Positions 10,704 through 19,505 of a stretch of 64,000 bases of DNA are shown here, piece after piece. A program made the translations under genes and the position numbers. Below the pieces are notes generated by a model. It did no database searches. It was not told where the DNA came from and saw nothing but the letters and a program-made list of their open reading frames with translations. Each line of letters starts with the position of its first letter. Position 1 is the stretch's first letter. This stretch comes from Mycolicibacterium sp. HK-90 (GTDB taxonomy: Bacteria > Actinomycetota > Actinomycetes > Mycobacteriales > Mycobacteriaceae), in assembly GCF_030486405.1 (NCBI RefSeq), contig NZ_CP129613.1, positions 62,001 to 126,000 of the forward strand, written 5' to 3'.

Positions 10704-12143
10704 ATGTCGGCCGACTATGACCGGCTCTTTCACTCGTCGGAACCGGGTAAGCCGGTCGACGACGCCACGGCGATCGTGGACAGAGATGCCATTCTGAAGG
10801 CCACCGCGGCCACACCACCGCCACCCCCGGTCGGGGAGACCAGTGCCACGGACCTACCCGTGGACCCTGCGGCGCGCACGGCACCCACTCAGACACAGAC
10901 GGCCGCGCAGCCTGCGCAGCCGCGGCACGCGGAGACCACACCGCAGATGCCCGCCCCGATGCCGCAGCCTCCGGCGACCGCGCCGCAGTGGCCGCAGAAC
11001 TCCATGCTGCGGGCGCCGCAGCAGCAGTTCGGCCAGGGCGCGCGCCTCGAACAGCCTCGCACTCTGCCAGGACCTGCGCCACGCGTTGCGCCCGGTCCTG
11101 CGCCGTCGCAGTTCACCGATGTAGATCCCGAGATCAGTGGCGCGTGGCGGGCTGGGCAAGCGATCCCGGCCCCGGCCGCACCTGGCCCCACCTCCGCGGC
11201 GACGATGGGCAACCACCGTGCGATCGACGCGCTGTCGCACGTCGGGGTGAAGACCGGTGTGAAGATGCCGTCCCAACGCGGATGGCGGCACTGGCTGTAC
11301 CTCATGACGCGGATCAACCTGGGCTTGTCGCCCGACGAGGTCTACGAACTCGAACTGCACAACCGGATTCGGCGGAATGCCCGCGATTCCTACCAGATCG
11401 GCGTCTTCGGATTGAAGGGTGGCGTCGGCAAGACCGCGGTCACTGTCGCGCTGGGGTCGGCCATGGCCAAGGTCCGCGGCGACCGCATCCTGGCCATCGA
11501 CGCCGACCCGGATGGCGGCAACCTGGCCGACCGGGCCGGGCGTCAGTCTGCGGCGACCATTTCCGATCTGCTCGCGGATCAGGAACTGTCGCGCTACAAC
11601 GACATCCGCGCCTACACGAGCATGAACGGATCGAATCTCGAGGTCCTGTCGTCCGAGGACTACAGCGGCGCGCAGCGTGAGTTCAACGACGAGGATTGGA
11701 AGAGCGCCACCGCGATAGTCTCGCGTTACTACAACTTGGTCCTCGCGGACTGTGGTGCTGGCCTTTTCCAAAAGGCTTCCCGCGGAGTACTTTCCAGTGT
11801 TTCGGGCATGGTCATCGTGGCCAGCGCTTCGATCGACGGCGCCCGCCAGGCCGCCATCACCATGGACTGGATGCGCCAGAACGGGTACCAGGATCTTCTC
11901 GGCCGGTCATGCGTCGTCATCAACCACGTCACGCCGGGTAAGCCCAACGTCGACGTCGAGGATCTGGTGCAGCAGTTCGAGCGTCACGTACCTCCGGGTC
12001 GCGTCGTCGTGCTGCCGTGGGACAAGCACGTCGCGGCGGGTACCGAGATTCAGCTCGAACTGCTCAGCGATACGTTCCAGCGCCGCATCACCGAGCTGGC
12101 TGCTGCCCTGTCCGACGATTTCGACAGGCTTGAACGGCGTTGA
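10704..12143 (+). CDS. espI: EspI, ESX-1 ParA/MinD-like nucleotide-binding protein
   Basis: The product is 479 residues, clearly shorter than M. tuberculosis EspI (666 aa); the difference is in the Pro/Ala/Gln-rich N-terminal half (residues about 30-200). The C-terminal half is a MinD/ParA-type domain with deviant Walker A KGGVGKT at 238-244 and a DADPDGGN segment after it. EspI is reported to modulate ESX-1 activity in response to ATP level in M. tuberculosis. Its stop overlaps the eccD1 TTG start. Confidence 0.94.
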   Translation: MSADYDRLFHSSEPGKPVDDATAIVDRDAILKATAATPPPPPVGETSATDLPVDPAARTAPTQTQTAAQPAQPRHAETTPQMPAPMPQPPATAPQWPQNSMLRAPQQQFGQGARLEQPRTLPGPAPRVAPGPAPSQFTDVDPEISGAWRAGQAIPAPAAPGPTSAATMGNHRAIDALSHVGVKTGVKMPSQRGWRHWLYLMTRINLGLSPDEVYELELHNRIRRNARDSYQIGVFGLKGGVGKTAVTVALGSAMAKVRGDRILAIDADPDGGNLADRAGRQSAATISDLLADQELSRYNDIRAYTSMNGSNLEVLSSEDYSGAQREFNDEDWKSATAIVSRYYNLVLADCGAGLFQKASRGVLSSVSGMVIVASASIDGARQAAITMDWMRQNGYQDLLGRSCVVINHVTPGKPNVDVEDLVQQFERHVPPGRVVVLPWDKHVAAGTEIQLELLSDTFQRRITELAAALSDDFDRLERR

Positions 12144-13672
12144 CCGCGACCGCAGCTGCCGCCGAAACGACGAGCGGGACGCCCAGCAGGCCTTCGACCA
12201 CCAGGGTCACCATCCTCACCGGAAAGAGGATGACGGACCTGGTGTTGCCAGCCACCGCGCCAATCGAGACGTATATCGATGAAACCGTGAGTGTGCTGGG
12301 CGAATTGCTCGAGGACACTCCGAAGGACACCCTCGCCGGTTTCGACTTCTCCGAACAGGGCATGTGGGCGTTCGCCCGTCCCGGCGCACCGCCGTTGAAG
12401 GCCGACGAATCTCTGGACGACGCTGGTGTGGTCGATGGTTCATTGCTGACGTTGGTTTCGGTCAGCCGCACCGAGCGGTACCGCCCCCTGGTCGAGGACG
12501 TGATCGACGCGATCGCGGTGCTGGACGAGTCCCCGGTGTTCGACCGCACCGCGCTGGATCGGTTTGTCGGCCTGGCCATCCCGGTGGTTGCCACCGTCAT
12601 CACCGCTATGTCGCTGCTGTCCTGGACCGGTGCCGGTGAAGGCTGGTGGTGGGCTGTGGCGCTCGGACTGTTCGGCCTGGGGCTGTTGGGCGGCAGTTTC
12701 ACCGCGCAGAGCCGGTACGAGAATCTGGATTTGGCCGAGAGCCTGCTCCTGGCCTCGACGATCGTGTTGGCCGGTGCCGCAGCACTGGCTGTGCCGTTGC
12801 CCTATGACGCGGATTCCCTTGGCGCACCACAGCTTGCGGGTGCGGGTGCGGTGATCCTGCTGGTGACGTTGGCGACCCGCGGTGGGCCGCGTCACCGGGC
12901 CGATGTGGCGGCATTCCTTGCGGTGTTGGCGATCGCCGTCACCGGTGGGGCTATTGCCGTCGGATACGGCGGGGGTTCGTGGGTGCCTGCGGGCGCCATC
13001 GCGTTCGGCCTGATAGTGGTGACGAACGCGGCCAAACTCACTGTGGCTGTTGCCCGTATCGCGCTGCCGCCGATCCCGGTGCCCGGTGAGACGGTGTCCA
13101 ACGACGAGCTGCTTGACCCGGTCATCACGCCCGACGAGGTCGACGATGCGTCGCCCACATGGAAAGCCATCATCGCCTCGGTGCCGGAATCGGCTGCGCG
13201 GCTGCAGGAACGCAGCCTGCTGACCCGCCAGCTGTTGATCGGGTTCCTGTCGGCCGGTTCGCTGGTGCTGTCGATCGGCGCGATCGCGGTTGTGGTGCAG
13301 GGCCATTTCTTCGTGCACAGCATGATCGTGGCCGGACTGGTGGCCGTGATCTGTGGCTTCCGGTCCCGGCTGTACGCCGAGCGGTGGTGCTCCTGGGCGC
13401 TGCTCGCTGCGGCGATCGCCGTGCCTACCGGCGTGATGGTGCGCTTGTGCCTTTGGTATCCGGGCGACGCTTGGCTGGTGCTAGTGGTCTACACGGCGGT
13501 CGGGTTGGTTGCTGTCATCGCAGTGGGTGCCACCGACAGCGCGCGTCGGGTGTCGCCGGTGACCAAGCGGATCCTCGAGCTGACCGACGGCGCCGCTATT
13601 GCCGCGGTGATCCCGCTGCTGCTCTGGATCGCAGGCGTGTACGACCTACTCCGAAACCTGCGGTTGCACTGA
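12140..13672 (+). CDS. eccD1: EccD1, ESX-1 membrane channel component
   Basis: The product is 510 residues (511 in M. tuberculosis). A ubiquitin-like cytosolic domain occupies about residues 20-110, followed by about eleven transmembrane helices. EccD dimers line the inner-membrane ESX complex, with the ubiquitin-like domains contacting EccC. The start appears to be TTG at 12140, overlapping the espI TGA; no ATG or GTG gives the family N-terminus, and the conserved TTRVTILTG motif begins near residue 20. Confidence 0.96.
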   Translation: MTATAAAAETTSGTPSRPSTTRVTILTGKRMTDLVLPATAPIETYIDETVSVLGELLEDTPKDTLAGFDFSEQGMWAFARPGAPPLKADESLDDAGVVDGSLLTLVSVSRTERYRPLVEDVIDAIAVLDESPVFDRTALDRFVGLAIPVVATVITAMSLLSWTGAGEGWWWAVALGLFGLGLLGGSFTAQSRYENLDLAESLLLASTIVLAGAAALAVPLPYDADSLGAPQLAGAGAVILLVTLATRGGPRHRADVAAFLAVLAIAVTGGAIAVGYGGGSWVPAGAIAFGLIVVTNAAKLTVAVARIALPPIPVPGETVSNDELLDPVITPDEVDDASPTWKAIIASVPESAARLQERSLLTRQLLIGFLSAGSLVLSIGAIAVVVQGHFFVHSMIVAGLVAVICGFRSRLYAERWCSWALLAAAIAVPTGVMVRLCLWYPGDAWLVLVVYTAVGLVAVIAVGATDSARRVSPVTKRILELTDGAAIAAVIPLLLWIAGVYDLLRNLRLH

Positions 13673-13706
13673 GGCTTTCACGCTTTCAGCAACAGGGGCA
13701 GAACTG

Positions 13707-14012
13707 ATGAGCGACGAATTGCAGGTCGATCCGGATGCGTTGACCAGCACTGGTGCCGCCTTTCGTGAGGCGGGATCAGCATTGGGGGCGCTGCAGTTGG
13801 ACGTTCCGTTGAACACCGCTGCCGGTGGGGTCGACGGCCTCCAGACGGCATCGGCCTGCCGGGCGGCCGCCAGTGCCCTGGCCGAACGCACTACCGCGGC
13901 GGCGGCCGACGCCACGAGCTTTGGGTCCAATCTGGATGCGGCAGCGGCGAACTACCGAGCGACCGATAGCGCCTCGGGAAATACGGTCGCGGAGTCGATG
14001 GCCGGCGGATAG
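13707..14012 (+). CDS. EspC-like ESX-1 secretion-associated protein
   Basis: The product is 101 residues of Ala-rich helix-turn-helix type. It begins with the LQVDPDAL pattern typical of the EspC/DUF2580-type T7SS family and carries the export motif YxxxD at Y83-D87 near the C-terminus. No Trp-X-Gly is present. It occupies the place of espJ (Rv3878) after eccD1 but is about a third of its length. It is probably a secreted Esp-type substrate or partner of the larger EspJ-like protein encoded at 15043. It lies 34 bases after eccD1 in the same direction. Confidence 0.8.
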   Translation: MSDELQVDPDALTSTGAAFREAGSALGALQLDVPLNTAAGGVDGLQTASACRAAASALAERTTAAAADATSFGSNLDAAAANYRATDSASGNTVAESMAGG

Positions 14013-14018
14013 CCGACC

Positions 14019-14597
14019 TCAGAACAGCGTGGTCGCGGTCGGGGTGAGAAGGAACCCGTGGTCGCCCACCCGGCATGCCGTCGAACCGTCCGCGGTGGCG
14101 GCACACGTGATGCCCTCGTAGCCGATCTTGTGTCCGGCGGGCAGGAACTTCGGCAGGTCTTCTTCGCGTGGCTTGTAACCCGGATTCCCTGGTGCAGCTG
14201 CTTTCTCGATCACCGCAGCTTGTTTCGTCGCGACATCGACTGACCAGATTCCCGGGCCCATGTCGCCGCTCGGACCGGTGCAGCTGAGCACCTTGTTCTC
14301 GGGGTCGCTGAGTGAATTCATGCTGTTGTGGTCACAGGTCTGGCCGCCCGGCGTGCGGAACGTGATACCGCTGAAGTACGGATAGCTCTCCTGGTAGTCC
14401 TCTGGATTGACCGCGGTGAGAGACGTCAGGTCTGGGAAGGCCGCTGGGAAGCTCGGTGACGTCGGCGCCATCGAAGTTGGCGCCGTTGGGTCCTGACTGC
14501 GGTTTCCGGGGGTGGTGGTGGGCTCTGTGCAGCCTGTCAGCACGCTAACAGCCACAGCGACACACAGCAGGCCGAGTTGAGATGAGTTGTTCTTCAT
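14019..14597 (-). CDS. putative lipoprotein
   Basis: The product is 192 residues with a signal peptide (KN charged start, hydrophobic residues 9-20) and a lipobox VLTGC, with the lipidated Cys at 23. A Pro/Thr-rich spacer follows, then a globular domain of about 140 residues with four Cys (for example in GGQTCDHN and ITCAA). Lipobox position and Cys content fit a mycobacterial surface lipoprotein, but I do not recognise the family. The start at 14597 is chosen because an upstream ATG adds five residues before the charged n-region. It reads opposite to the surrounding ESX-1 genes and nearly abuts the EspC-like gene (6-base gap). Confidence 0.8.
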   Translation of the reverse strand: MKNNSSQLGLLCVAVAVSVLTGCTEPTTTPGNRSQDPTAPTSMAPTSPSFPAAFPDLTSLTAVNPEDYQESYPYFSGITFRTPGGQTCDHNSMNSLSDPENKVLSCTGPSGDMGPGIWSVDVATKQAAVIEKAAAPGNPGYKPREEDLPKFLPAGHKIGYEGITCAATADGSTACRVGDHGFLLTPTATTLF

Positions 14598-15042
14598 GCC
14601 AATAGGCTCCAAGGCTGGCAGTTGTTGCTCAGCAATCTTCTGATGTGTAGTGAGTGTCTAAGATATCTGGATTGTCTGGGGTGTTCGACCACGAAACGGA
14701 CGAGATTCGTCGTGCAAGACAGAGCGTGGGAATGGCAGCGGGATCCAGATGACTCTTCGTAGGGAATCTCGTAGGTCAAAACGATCCCTTGCTCGTTCCG
14801 TCACTGGCTGAGATGTGACTCCGCGCCACCGAGGTGAGAATCCGATCAGCGCCTGCTGTGGCGGTATCTCGGTGTACTTCTGAGCGTCGAATCTTTCGTG
14901 GGCTGCGACGGTAGCTGCCGGCGAACTGGCGCATACGGGTCGAGCGAACGCCCGTTAAGCTGACTGTTGCTGGCGTGATCGCCGACGCAGTGTGATTACG
15001 TTGGTGTCTGGCATGCCGTGAGTTTTGCGAGGGGAATCGCTG
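14598..15042. other. 445-base intergenic region
   Basis: This stretch separates the divergent lipoprotein gene and the EspJ-like gene and presumably holds both promoters. I see no convincing coding frame, no clear -35/-10 pair and no strong hairpin. The last bases hold the ribosome-binding site GAGGGGAA for the gene at 15043. Confidence 0.5.
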
Positions 15043-15846
15043 ATGGTGTATCCGGGGCTACGGGTAGATACGGAGAAGCTCGGCTGGGACCCTGCAGAAG
15101 TGACGGTGCCAGGAGTGCCTGAGGTCAAAGGGGCAGCTGACCCGTTGAGTATTCTGGCGAACGCGGTGATGCCGAAGTACGCCGGCCAGGTGGCGGAGCA
15201 AGTCGCCAAAACCCGCGCCCGCGAAGAACAATTCGCTGCGGACTTGCAGTCGACCCGCAGTTCCTACGGGAGTACGGACAGCGCCGGGCAGGGTCAAATC
15301 GATGCCGCTGCCGGCGCCCTCGATCCCGCTGACAGATTCGGTGCCGGCTCTCCGGCCGAGGCATCTCCGAGTCCGCCGGGAAGCGACGGCGCCGCCAGCC
15401 AACTAAGCCAAATGATGGGTATCGCGATGCAGGTCGGCCAACAAGCCCTGCAGATGCCGATGCAGGCGGTGGGGATGGCCGGACAAATGGTGCAACCCGT
15501 GGTGCAAGGGGTACAAGGCATCGTCCAACAGGCCACGCAGGCGTCGGAGAAGTCGGGCGAGGGCGCCAAGGGCGATGACGCCGAGAACGGTGCCGAAGCA
15601 GGTAGCCCTGCCGCCGACCGCCAGTCTGAATCCGCAACAGAAAAGCCCGAGGACAAGAAGGACGACCAGAAGTCTGAGCAAGACGAACGTTCGGATAAGG
15701 ACAAGAAGGACGAATCTGGGGCCGGTGCTGAAGCCGGTCACGGACCGCAGGCGCCGGTCGGTGCCCCACAGGTAGAGCCGTCGCATCCTGGTCAGGCGCC
15801 GCGGCATCGACAAATGACAGAGACTTCACCGGAGGTTGCGCTGTGA
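15043..15846 (+). CDS. EspJ-like ESX-1 secretion-associated protein
   Basis: The product is 267 residues, near the length of EspJ (280). Residues 1-95 form a helical domain with the export motif YGSTD at 75-79. Residues 120-175 are Gln/Met-rich and residues 180-235 are strongly charged (Asp/Glu/Lys runs), ending in a Pro/Gly tail. The ATG at 15043 has a GAGGGGAA site seven bases upstream. The modular plan (ESX hairpin, Gln-rich helix, acidic-lysine tail) is repeated in the protein at 24637. It is probably an exported ESX-1 substrate. Identity as the true EspJ orthologue is uncertain. Confidence 0.75.
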   Translation: MVYPGLRVDTEKLGWDPAEVTVPGVPEVKGAADPLSILANAVMPKYAGQVAEQVAKTRAREEQFAADLQSTRSSYGSTDSAGQGQIDAAAGALDPADRFGAGSPAEASPSPPGSDGAASQLSQMMGIAMQVGQQALQMPMQAVGMAGQMVQPVVQGVQGIVQQATQASEKSGEGAKGDDAENGAEAGSPAADRQSESATEKPEDKKDDQKSEQDERSDKDKKDESGAGAEAGHGPQAPVGAPQVEPSHPGQAPRHRQMTETSPEVAL

Positions 15847-15886
15847 TTGTGATCGGTCGTGCAGGTGTCAGCGCGGGGGTGCAGCA

Positions 15887-17038
15887 GTGACCTTGCCGCC
15901 CCCTCCTCCCGGTTCGGTACCTCCCGCTGGCGGCTCTCAGCCGCAGTATGGCGGACCGGGCGGATATCACGGCCCCGGCGGTCAGCCCCCGGCGTGGCAG
16001 CAGTCATTACCGCCGCAGGCCCCGAAGCGGGGCAACGGTTGGAAGTGGGCGCTGGGCGGAGTCGCGTTGGTTGCGGTAGTGGGCGTGACGGCAGCGGTCA
16101 CCTTGTCTGTGGCTGACGGCGGCGGCGACGGTGGTCCTGGTTCGCCGACGGCATCATCGACCACTGCCTCGGCTGGCGGCACGGAACATCCAGACATTGC
16201 TAGCGCCAATGACACCGGGCCAGTCGCGGTGATTCTTGAGGATCCTTCCTGCGCAACGCGGTATCCAGTACTGAGCGCGCTAGAGAGCCGGACCAGGAAC
16301 GGTTGGGAGAAGCGCGATCCTGAGGTGCCGACGGCTGAGTGGACGCCAGAGATCCGAGGCCAGTATGATGCCGCCGCTCAGGCGTTCCGGGATGCTGCGG
16401 AACAGATTATTCCCTCGGCAAAGCTGACCCCCCACCGGGTCATGCGGGAACTGTATGAACAATTCATCGCTTATGCCAGAGCTTATGCCGACAGCATCCC
16501 CACTTATGCTCCAATCGATAACAACTTGGCTGTAGCTGCAGTGAGCGCTGCGGATGCAATCGCACGGATATGTAACGCCGTCGATTTCGGATCCGCCGCT
16601 GCGAGGGGCCCGTTGGTTCCGGCGCTGCCTACGCCCTCGGAGGTTGCGCCAGTACGTGATCCCGCCGATGCACAGAAATTACTGTCCGAGTCAAATCCAG
16701 TGTGCTCGGAGTGGGTCTCCGCTATGGAACAGTACTTTGCGAATAGCGAATCTTGGAACAAGACCAATCCGGACATTCCCGGGACCGATTGGTCACCAGA
16801 ACAACGTCGGATTAACGATGAAGTAATTCCGGTCATGAGGCTACTAAATACCCAACTCTCCGCATTTGGGCGCCAAAGTGCGAATTCGGTGCTGCAGGAT
16901 CTGGCGAACTTAGCTGTGCAATATCGTAAGGCCTACTTGGATGCACTTCCAACGTATACATCAGCGGACAAATACCTTGTAAATGTTGCAAGTCGCACTG
17001 CGAGTGTGGTTTCGGCTGCTTGCCGGGCATTGGAGTAG
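15887..17038 (+). CDS. membrane-anchored protein with a duplicated Cys-framed domain
   Basis: The product is 383 residues with a GTG start. A Pro/Gly-rich cytosolic N-terminus (1-50) leads to one transmembrane helix (53-76) and a linker rich in Ser/Thr/Gly. Two copies of a helical domain follow. Copy A runs from Cys122 to Cys229 and copy B from Cys273 to Cys379. Both contain a W-x-K-x-x-P-x-x-P-x-x-x-W pattern (W140-W152 and W290-W302) and a DxIPTY/DALPTY motif. The spacing suggests a disulfide clamping each domain outside the membrane. I do not recognise a family name; the place between the EspJ-like gene and espK suggests a periplasmic ESX-1 accessory. Confidence 0.75.
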   Translation: MTLPPPPPGSVPPAGGSQPQYGGPGGYHGPGGQPPAWQQSLPPQAPKRGNGWKWALGGVALVAVVGVTAAVTLSVADGGGDGGPGSPTASSTTASAGGTEHPDIASANDTGPVAVILEDPSCATRYPVLSALESRTRNGWEKRDPEVPTAEWTPEIRGQYDAAAQAFRDAAEQIIPSAKLTPHRVMRELYEQFIAYARAYADSIPTYAPIDNNLAVAAVSAADAIARICNAVDFGSAAARGPLVPALPTPSEVAPVRDPADAQKLLSESNPVCSEWVSAMEQYFANSESWNKTNPDIPGTDWSPEQRRINDEVIPVMRLLNTQLSAFGRQSANSVLQDLANLAVQYRKAYLDALPTYTSADKYLVNVASRTASVVSAACRALE

Positions 17039-17092
17039 CGGCGTGGAGAGGGCGGCGATTCGGCGCTGGAAGCGGAGCGGGGGATAGCTCCA

Positions 17093-19315
17093 GTGAATAC
17101 GAAACAACCTGATACGAGTGAATACGGTGGACAGACAGTAGTCGGTGCTGCATGGCCGGATGCCGATGAAGATGCGATTGGTGCGGCCGCCGACGCGTTC
17201 GGTGCGTTGGCAACAACCTTGCGGGATCAGGTAGTTCCTGAGGCTGGCCGGCAGAGAATGACTTTGTCTGACCATTGGGAAGGTACGGGCGCGCAAGCCG
17301 CCCTCGATGAGGCCTCTGGAATTATTGGTGCTCACGAACTGGGTCAGGCGGCGGCCGAGCGGGTCAAAGGCAAGCTGAAACTCATCGAGAAGAAGATCGC
17401 TGACACGAAAGACTTGGTTAACTCGGTTGCGCAACGAGTGCAGAAAACGTGTGAGGACATCCACAACGAGGGTTTTCCGAAGATTCCCTTCAAAGACACT
17501 CGGTCTGATCGGATTGAGGATGAAATTCTCAAGGGCTACCAACAAAACGTCGAGCATGTTGCCGACGCTGCGAGGTCATTGGCGCATCATTTGCACGTGC
17601 CGGCCACAACGCCTGGGGCGGACGGAAAGGTACCCGATCCGGCACAGAAGATACCCGGCCCGCCGGGAGGCCAGGGTGATCCTGCGTCCACAACCGAGGT
17701 CACCGATCAGGGACCACCCCCTCCGGCGACACCAATCGCCGGGCCTGCTCCAGGGGATCAGGGGGATCGTCCATCCGCAACCGAGGTCACCGATCAGGGA
17801 CCACCCCCTCCGGCGACACCAATCGCCGGGCCTGCTCCAAGCGGTCAGGGGGATCGTCCATCCGCAACCGAGGTTACCCAACAGGGACCGCCCCCTGCGG
17901 TAATACCGAGTAGTACAGATACGCAACCCCAAGCACCCGCCACACCAGCGCCCGCGATCGGTACGCCCGCGACGCCACCGTCGACCGGTGGCGGTTCGTC
18001 GGGCCCGCAGGTGTCTCCGACGTCCCTGAGCGGGTCCAAGCCAGACACCGCGTCGGTTGCGAGCGCCCCTGGTGCCCCAGTAAATCCGGCCGCATCCGGC
18101 GCTAAGCCGCCGAACCCGTTGGAGCAGTTCCAAAAAGGAATGACGGACGCGGCGAAGGGCGGCGGTGCGCCGCAATCGACGTCGTCTCCGTCGCAGCCGC
18201 TCGGTGCTGCACCGACCACGCAGCCTCTCAATGCGCCTGCACCGGCAGCCGGGGCGGGAACAGGAGCTCCACCGGGTCCAGCCGCGCCGGCCGCCCCAAG
18301 TGCGCAGTCAGCGGGTGGAATGCCAGGCGCCGGTTCGGCTCCGGTAGGCGCTGGCCCGGGCACCGGAGGTCCTGGAGGCAGCCCCATGCCGCTGGGTCCC
18401 GCGCCGACGCCTCCGCCGGCCGGGCCTACTCCGTCACCGACCGCGGGTGCTCCTACCCCGCCGGTCACTCCAGCCGCGGCAGCCAGCGGTGGGGCGCAGG
18501 TGGCGCCGGTCCCGGTATCGGCCGCCCGGGCGCAACGAGATGCAGTCTCGTCAGCATTGCGCCGAGAGTCCGGGACGGACCCGATTACCATCGGTCGACG
18601 GATCGCAGCAGCCCTCAATGCGCCAGACATGGTCAACCCGGAGGAGGACTTTTTCTTTCACTGGATGACGGCTGTCACCCAGGATGGTCGAATCGTGGTC
18701 GCGAACAACTATGCGATGGCTTACATGCCAGATCAGGTGCGCCTGCCGGATCATGTCGTGATGTCCAGCGCCGACGAATCGATATCGCCCAAGGAACGGG
18801 CGCGGTGGGCGACCTATCCGATTGTGGCGCTGCAGAGTTGGGCGGAACACCATGAGGTGAAGCTCAGGGCGCTGATCGCACTCGAGCATCAGTTCACCAG
18901 CGATTCAGGTGTCCCCCAAGTTGTTCTGACACCCGAGGACATTCCGGCGAGCGGCAAGATGGCTGGTCGTGACCGCTTGCAAGTTATTGCCCCAGAAGTC
19001 ACTTCCCGATTGGCGCGGATAAGCGACGCTGAATTGGTGACCGTGCTTCCGCCGGCGCCGGTGGATGCGACTCCGCCCGATGAGGATGAACGGCTCGCGG
19101 TGTGGGACAAGGTGTGGGAGCCGGTGATCAGTACGGCCTCGAATCGGGGTGAGGCTCATTTGCGAGCCTTCTTGAATTACGCGTTGTACGCACAGGAGCA
19201 CGCCTTGCACCACGCGCATACGTCTGTCGAGGTCCACGACCAGCGCCGAGCGGTCGATGCGTTCATATATTGGCAGCACGTGGGCCAGCTGACCGCCGAC
19301 GCGCTAGAAGGATAG
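17093..19315 (+). CDS. espK: EspK, ESX-1 secretion-associated protein
   Basis: The product is 740 residues (729 in M. tuberculosis) with a GTG start. The N-terminal domain (1-170) is helical with a WEG turn at 62-64. A very long Pro/Ala/Gly-rich linker (about 175-475) includes a 29-residue tandem repeat. The C-terminal domain (about 480-740) matches EspK, containing the FFFHWMTAV segment and a His-rich ending. EspK binds EspB and the EccCb1 motor and is thought to act as a chaperone or adaptor. It reads in the same direction as espB here, 190 bases upstream. Confidence 0.9.
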   Translation: MNTKQPDTSEYGGQTVVGAAWPDADEDAIGAAADAFGALATTLRDQVVPEAGRQRMTLSDHWEGTGAQAALDEASGIIGAHELGQAAAERVKGKLKLIEKKIADTKDLVNSVAQRVQKTCEDIHNEGFPKIPFKDTRSDRIEDEILKGYQQNVEHVADAARSLAHHLHVPATTPGADGKVPDPAQKIPGPPGGQGDPASTTEVTDQGPPPPATPIAGPAPGDQGDRPSATEVTDQGPPPPATPIAGPAPSGQGDRPSATEVTQQGPPPAVIPSSTDTQPQAPATPAPAIGTPATPPSTGGGSSGPQVSPTSLSGSKPDTASVASAPGAPVNPAASGAKPPNPLEQFQKGMTDAAKGGGAPQSTSSPSQPLGAAPTTQPLNAPAPAAGAGTGAPPGPAAPAAPSAQSAGGMPGAGSAPVGAGPGTGGPGGSPMPLGPAPTPPPAGPTPSPTAGAPTPPVTPAAAASGGAQVAPVPVSAARAQRDAVSSALRRESGTDPITIGRRIAAALNAPDMVNPEEDFFFHWMTAVTQDGRIVVANNYAMAYMPDQVRLPDHVVMSSADESISPKERARWATYPIVALQSWAEHHEVKLRALIALEHQFTSDSGVPQVVLTPEDIPASGKMAGRDRLQVIAPEVTSRLARISDAELVTVLPPAPVDATPPDEDERLAVWDKVWEPVISTASNRGEAHLRAFLNYALYAQEHALHHAHTSVEVHDQRRAVDAFIYWQHVGQLTADALEG
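17694..17897 (+). repeat. 87-bp tandem repeat in the espK linker
   Basis: Two full copies (17694-17780 and 17781-17867) and a partial third (from 17868) of an 87-base unit encode 29 residues built on TEVTDQGPPPPATPIAGPAP. The first two copies are almost identical in DNA, indicating recent duplication. The period is a multiple of three, so length changes leave the frame intact. Confidence 0.9.
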
Positions 19316-19505
19316 GAGTCCGTGGCGACTGGTTGGGGAGCACTGGACCTAAAACCCGGCCCGTGAAAAAACCGAAGTTTGTGGCTTCGGAGCGCATTTA
19401 TGATTGCTAAACAGGGCGGGCGGGAGTATCGGGCCGTTTCCGGGACACTTTTCGGTTGGGTGTGTCGGTTAGCCAGATTCACGGCTGTAGAGAGGATGAA
19501 TTGCG

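Noticed and set aside
17694..17897. Possible CRISPR or regulatory repeat array
   Set aside because: Copies are directly adjacent without spacers, in frame within espK, with a period of 29 codons.
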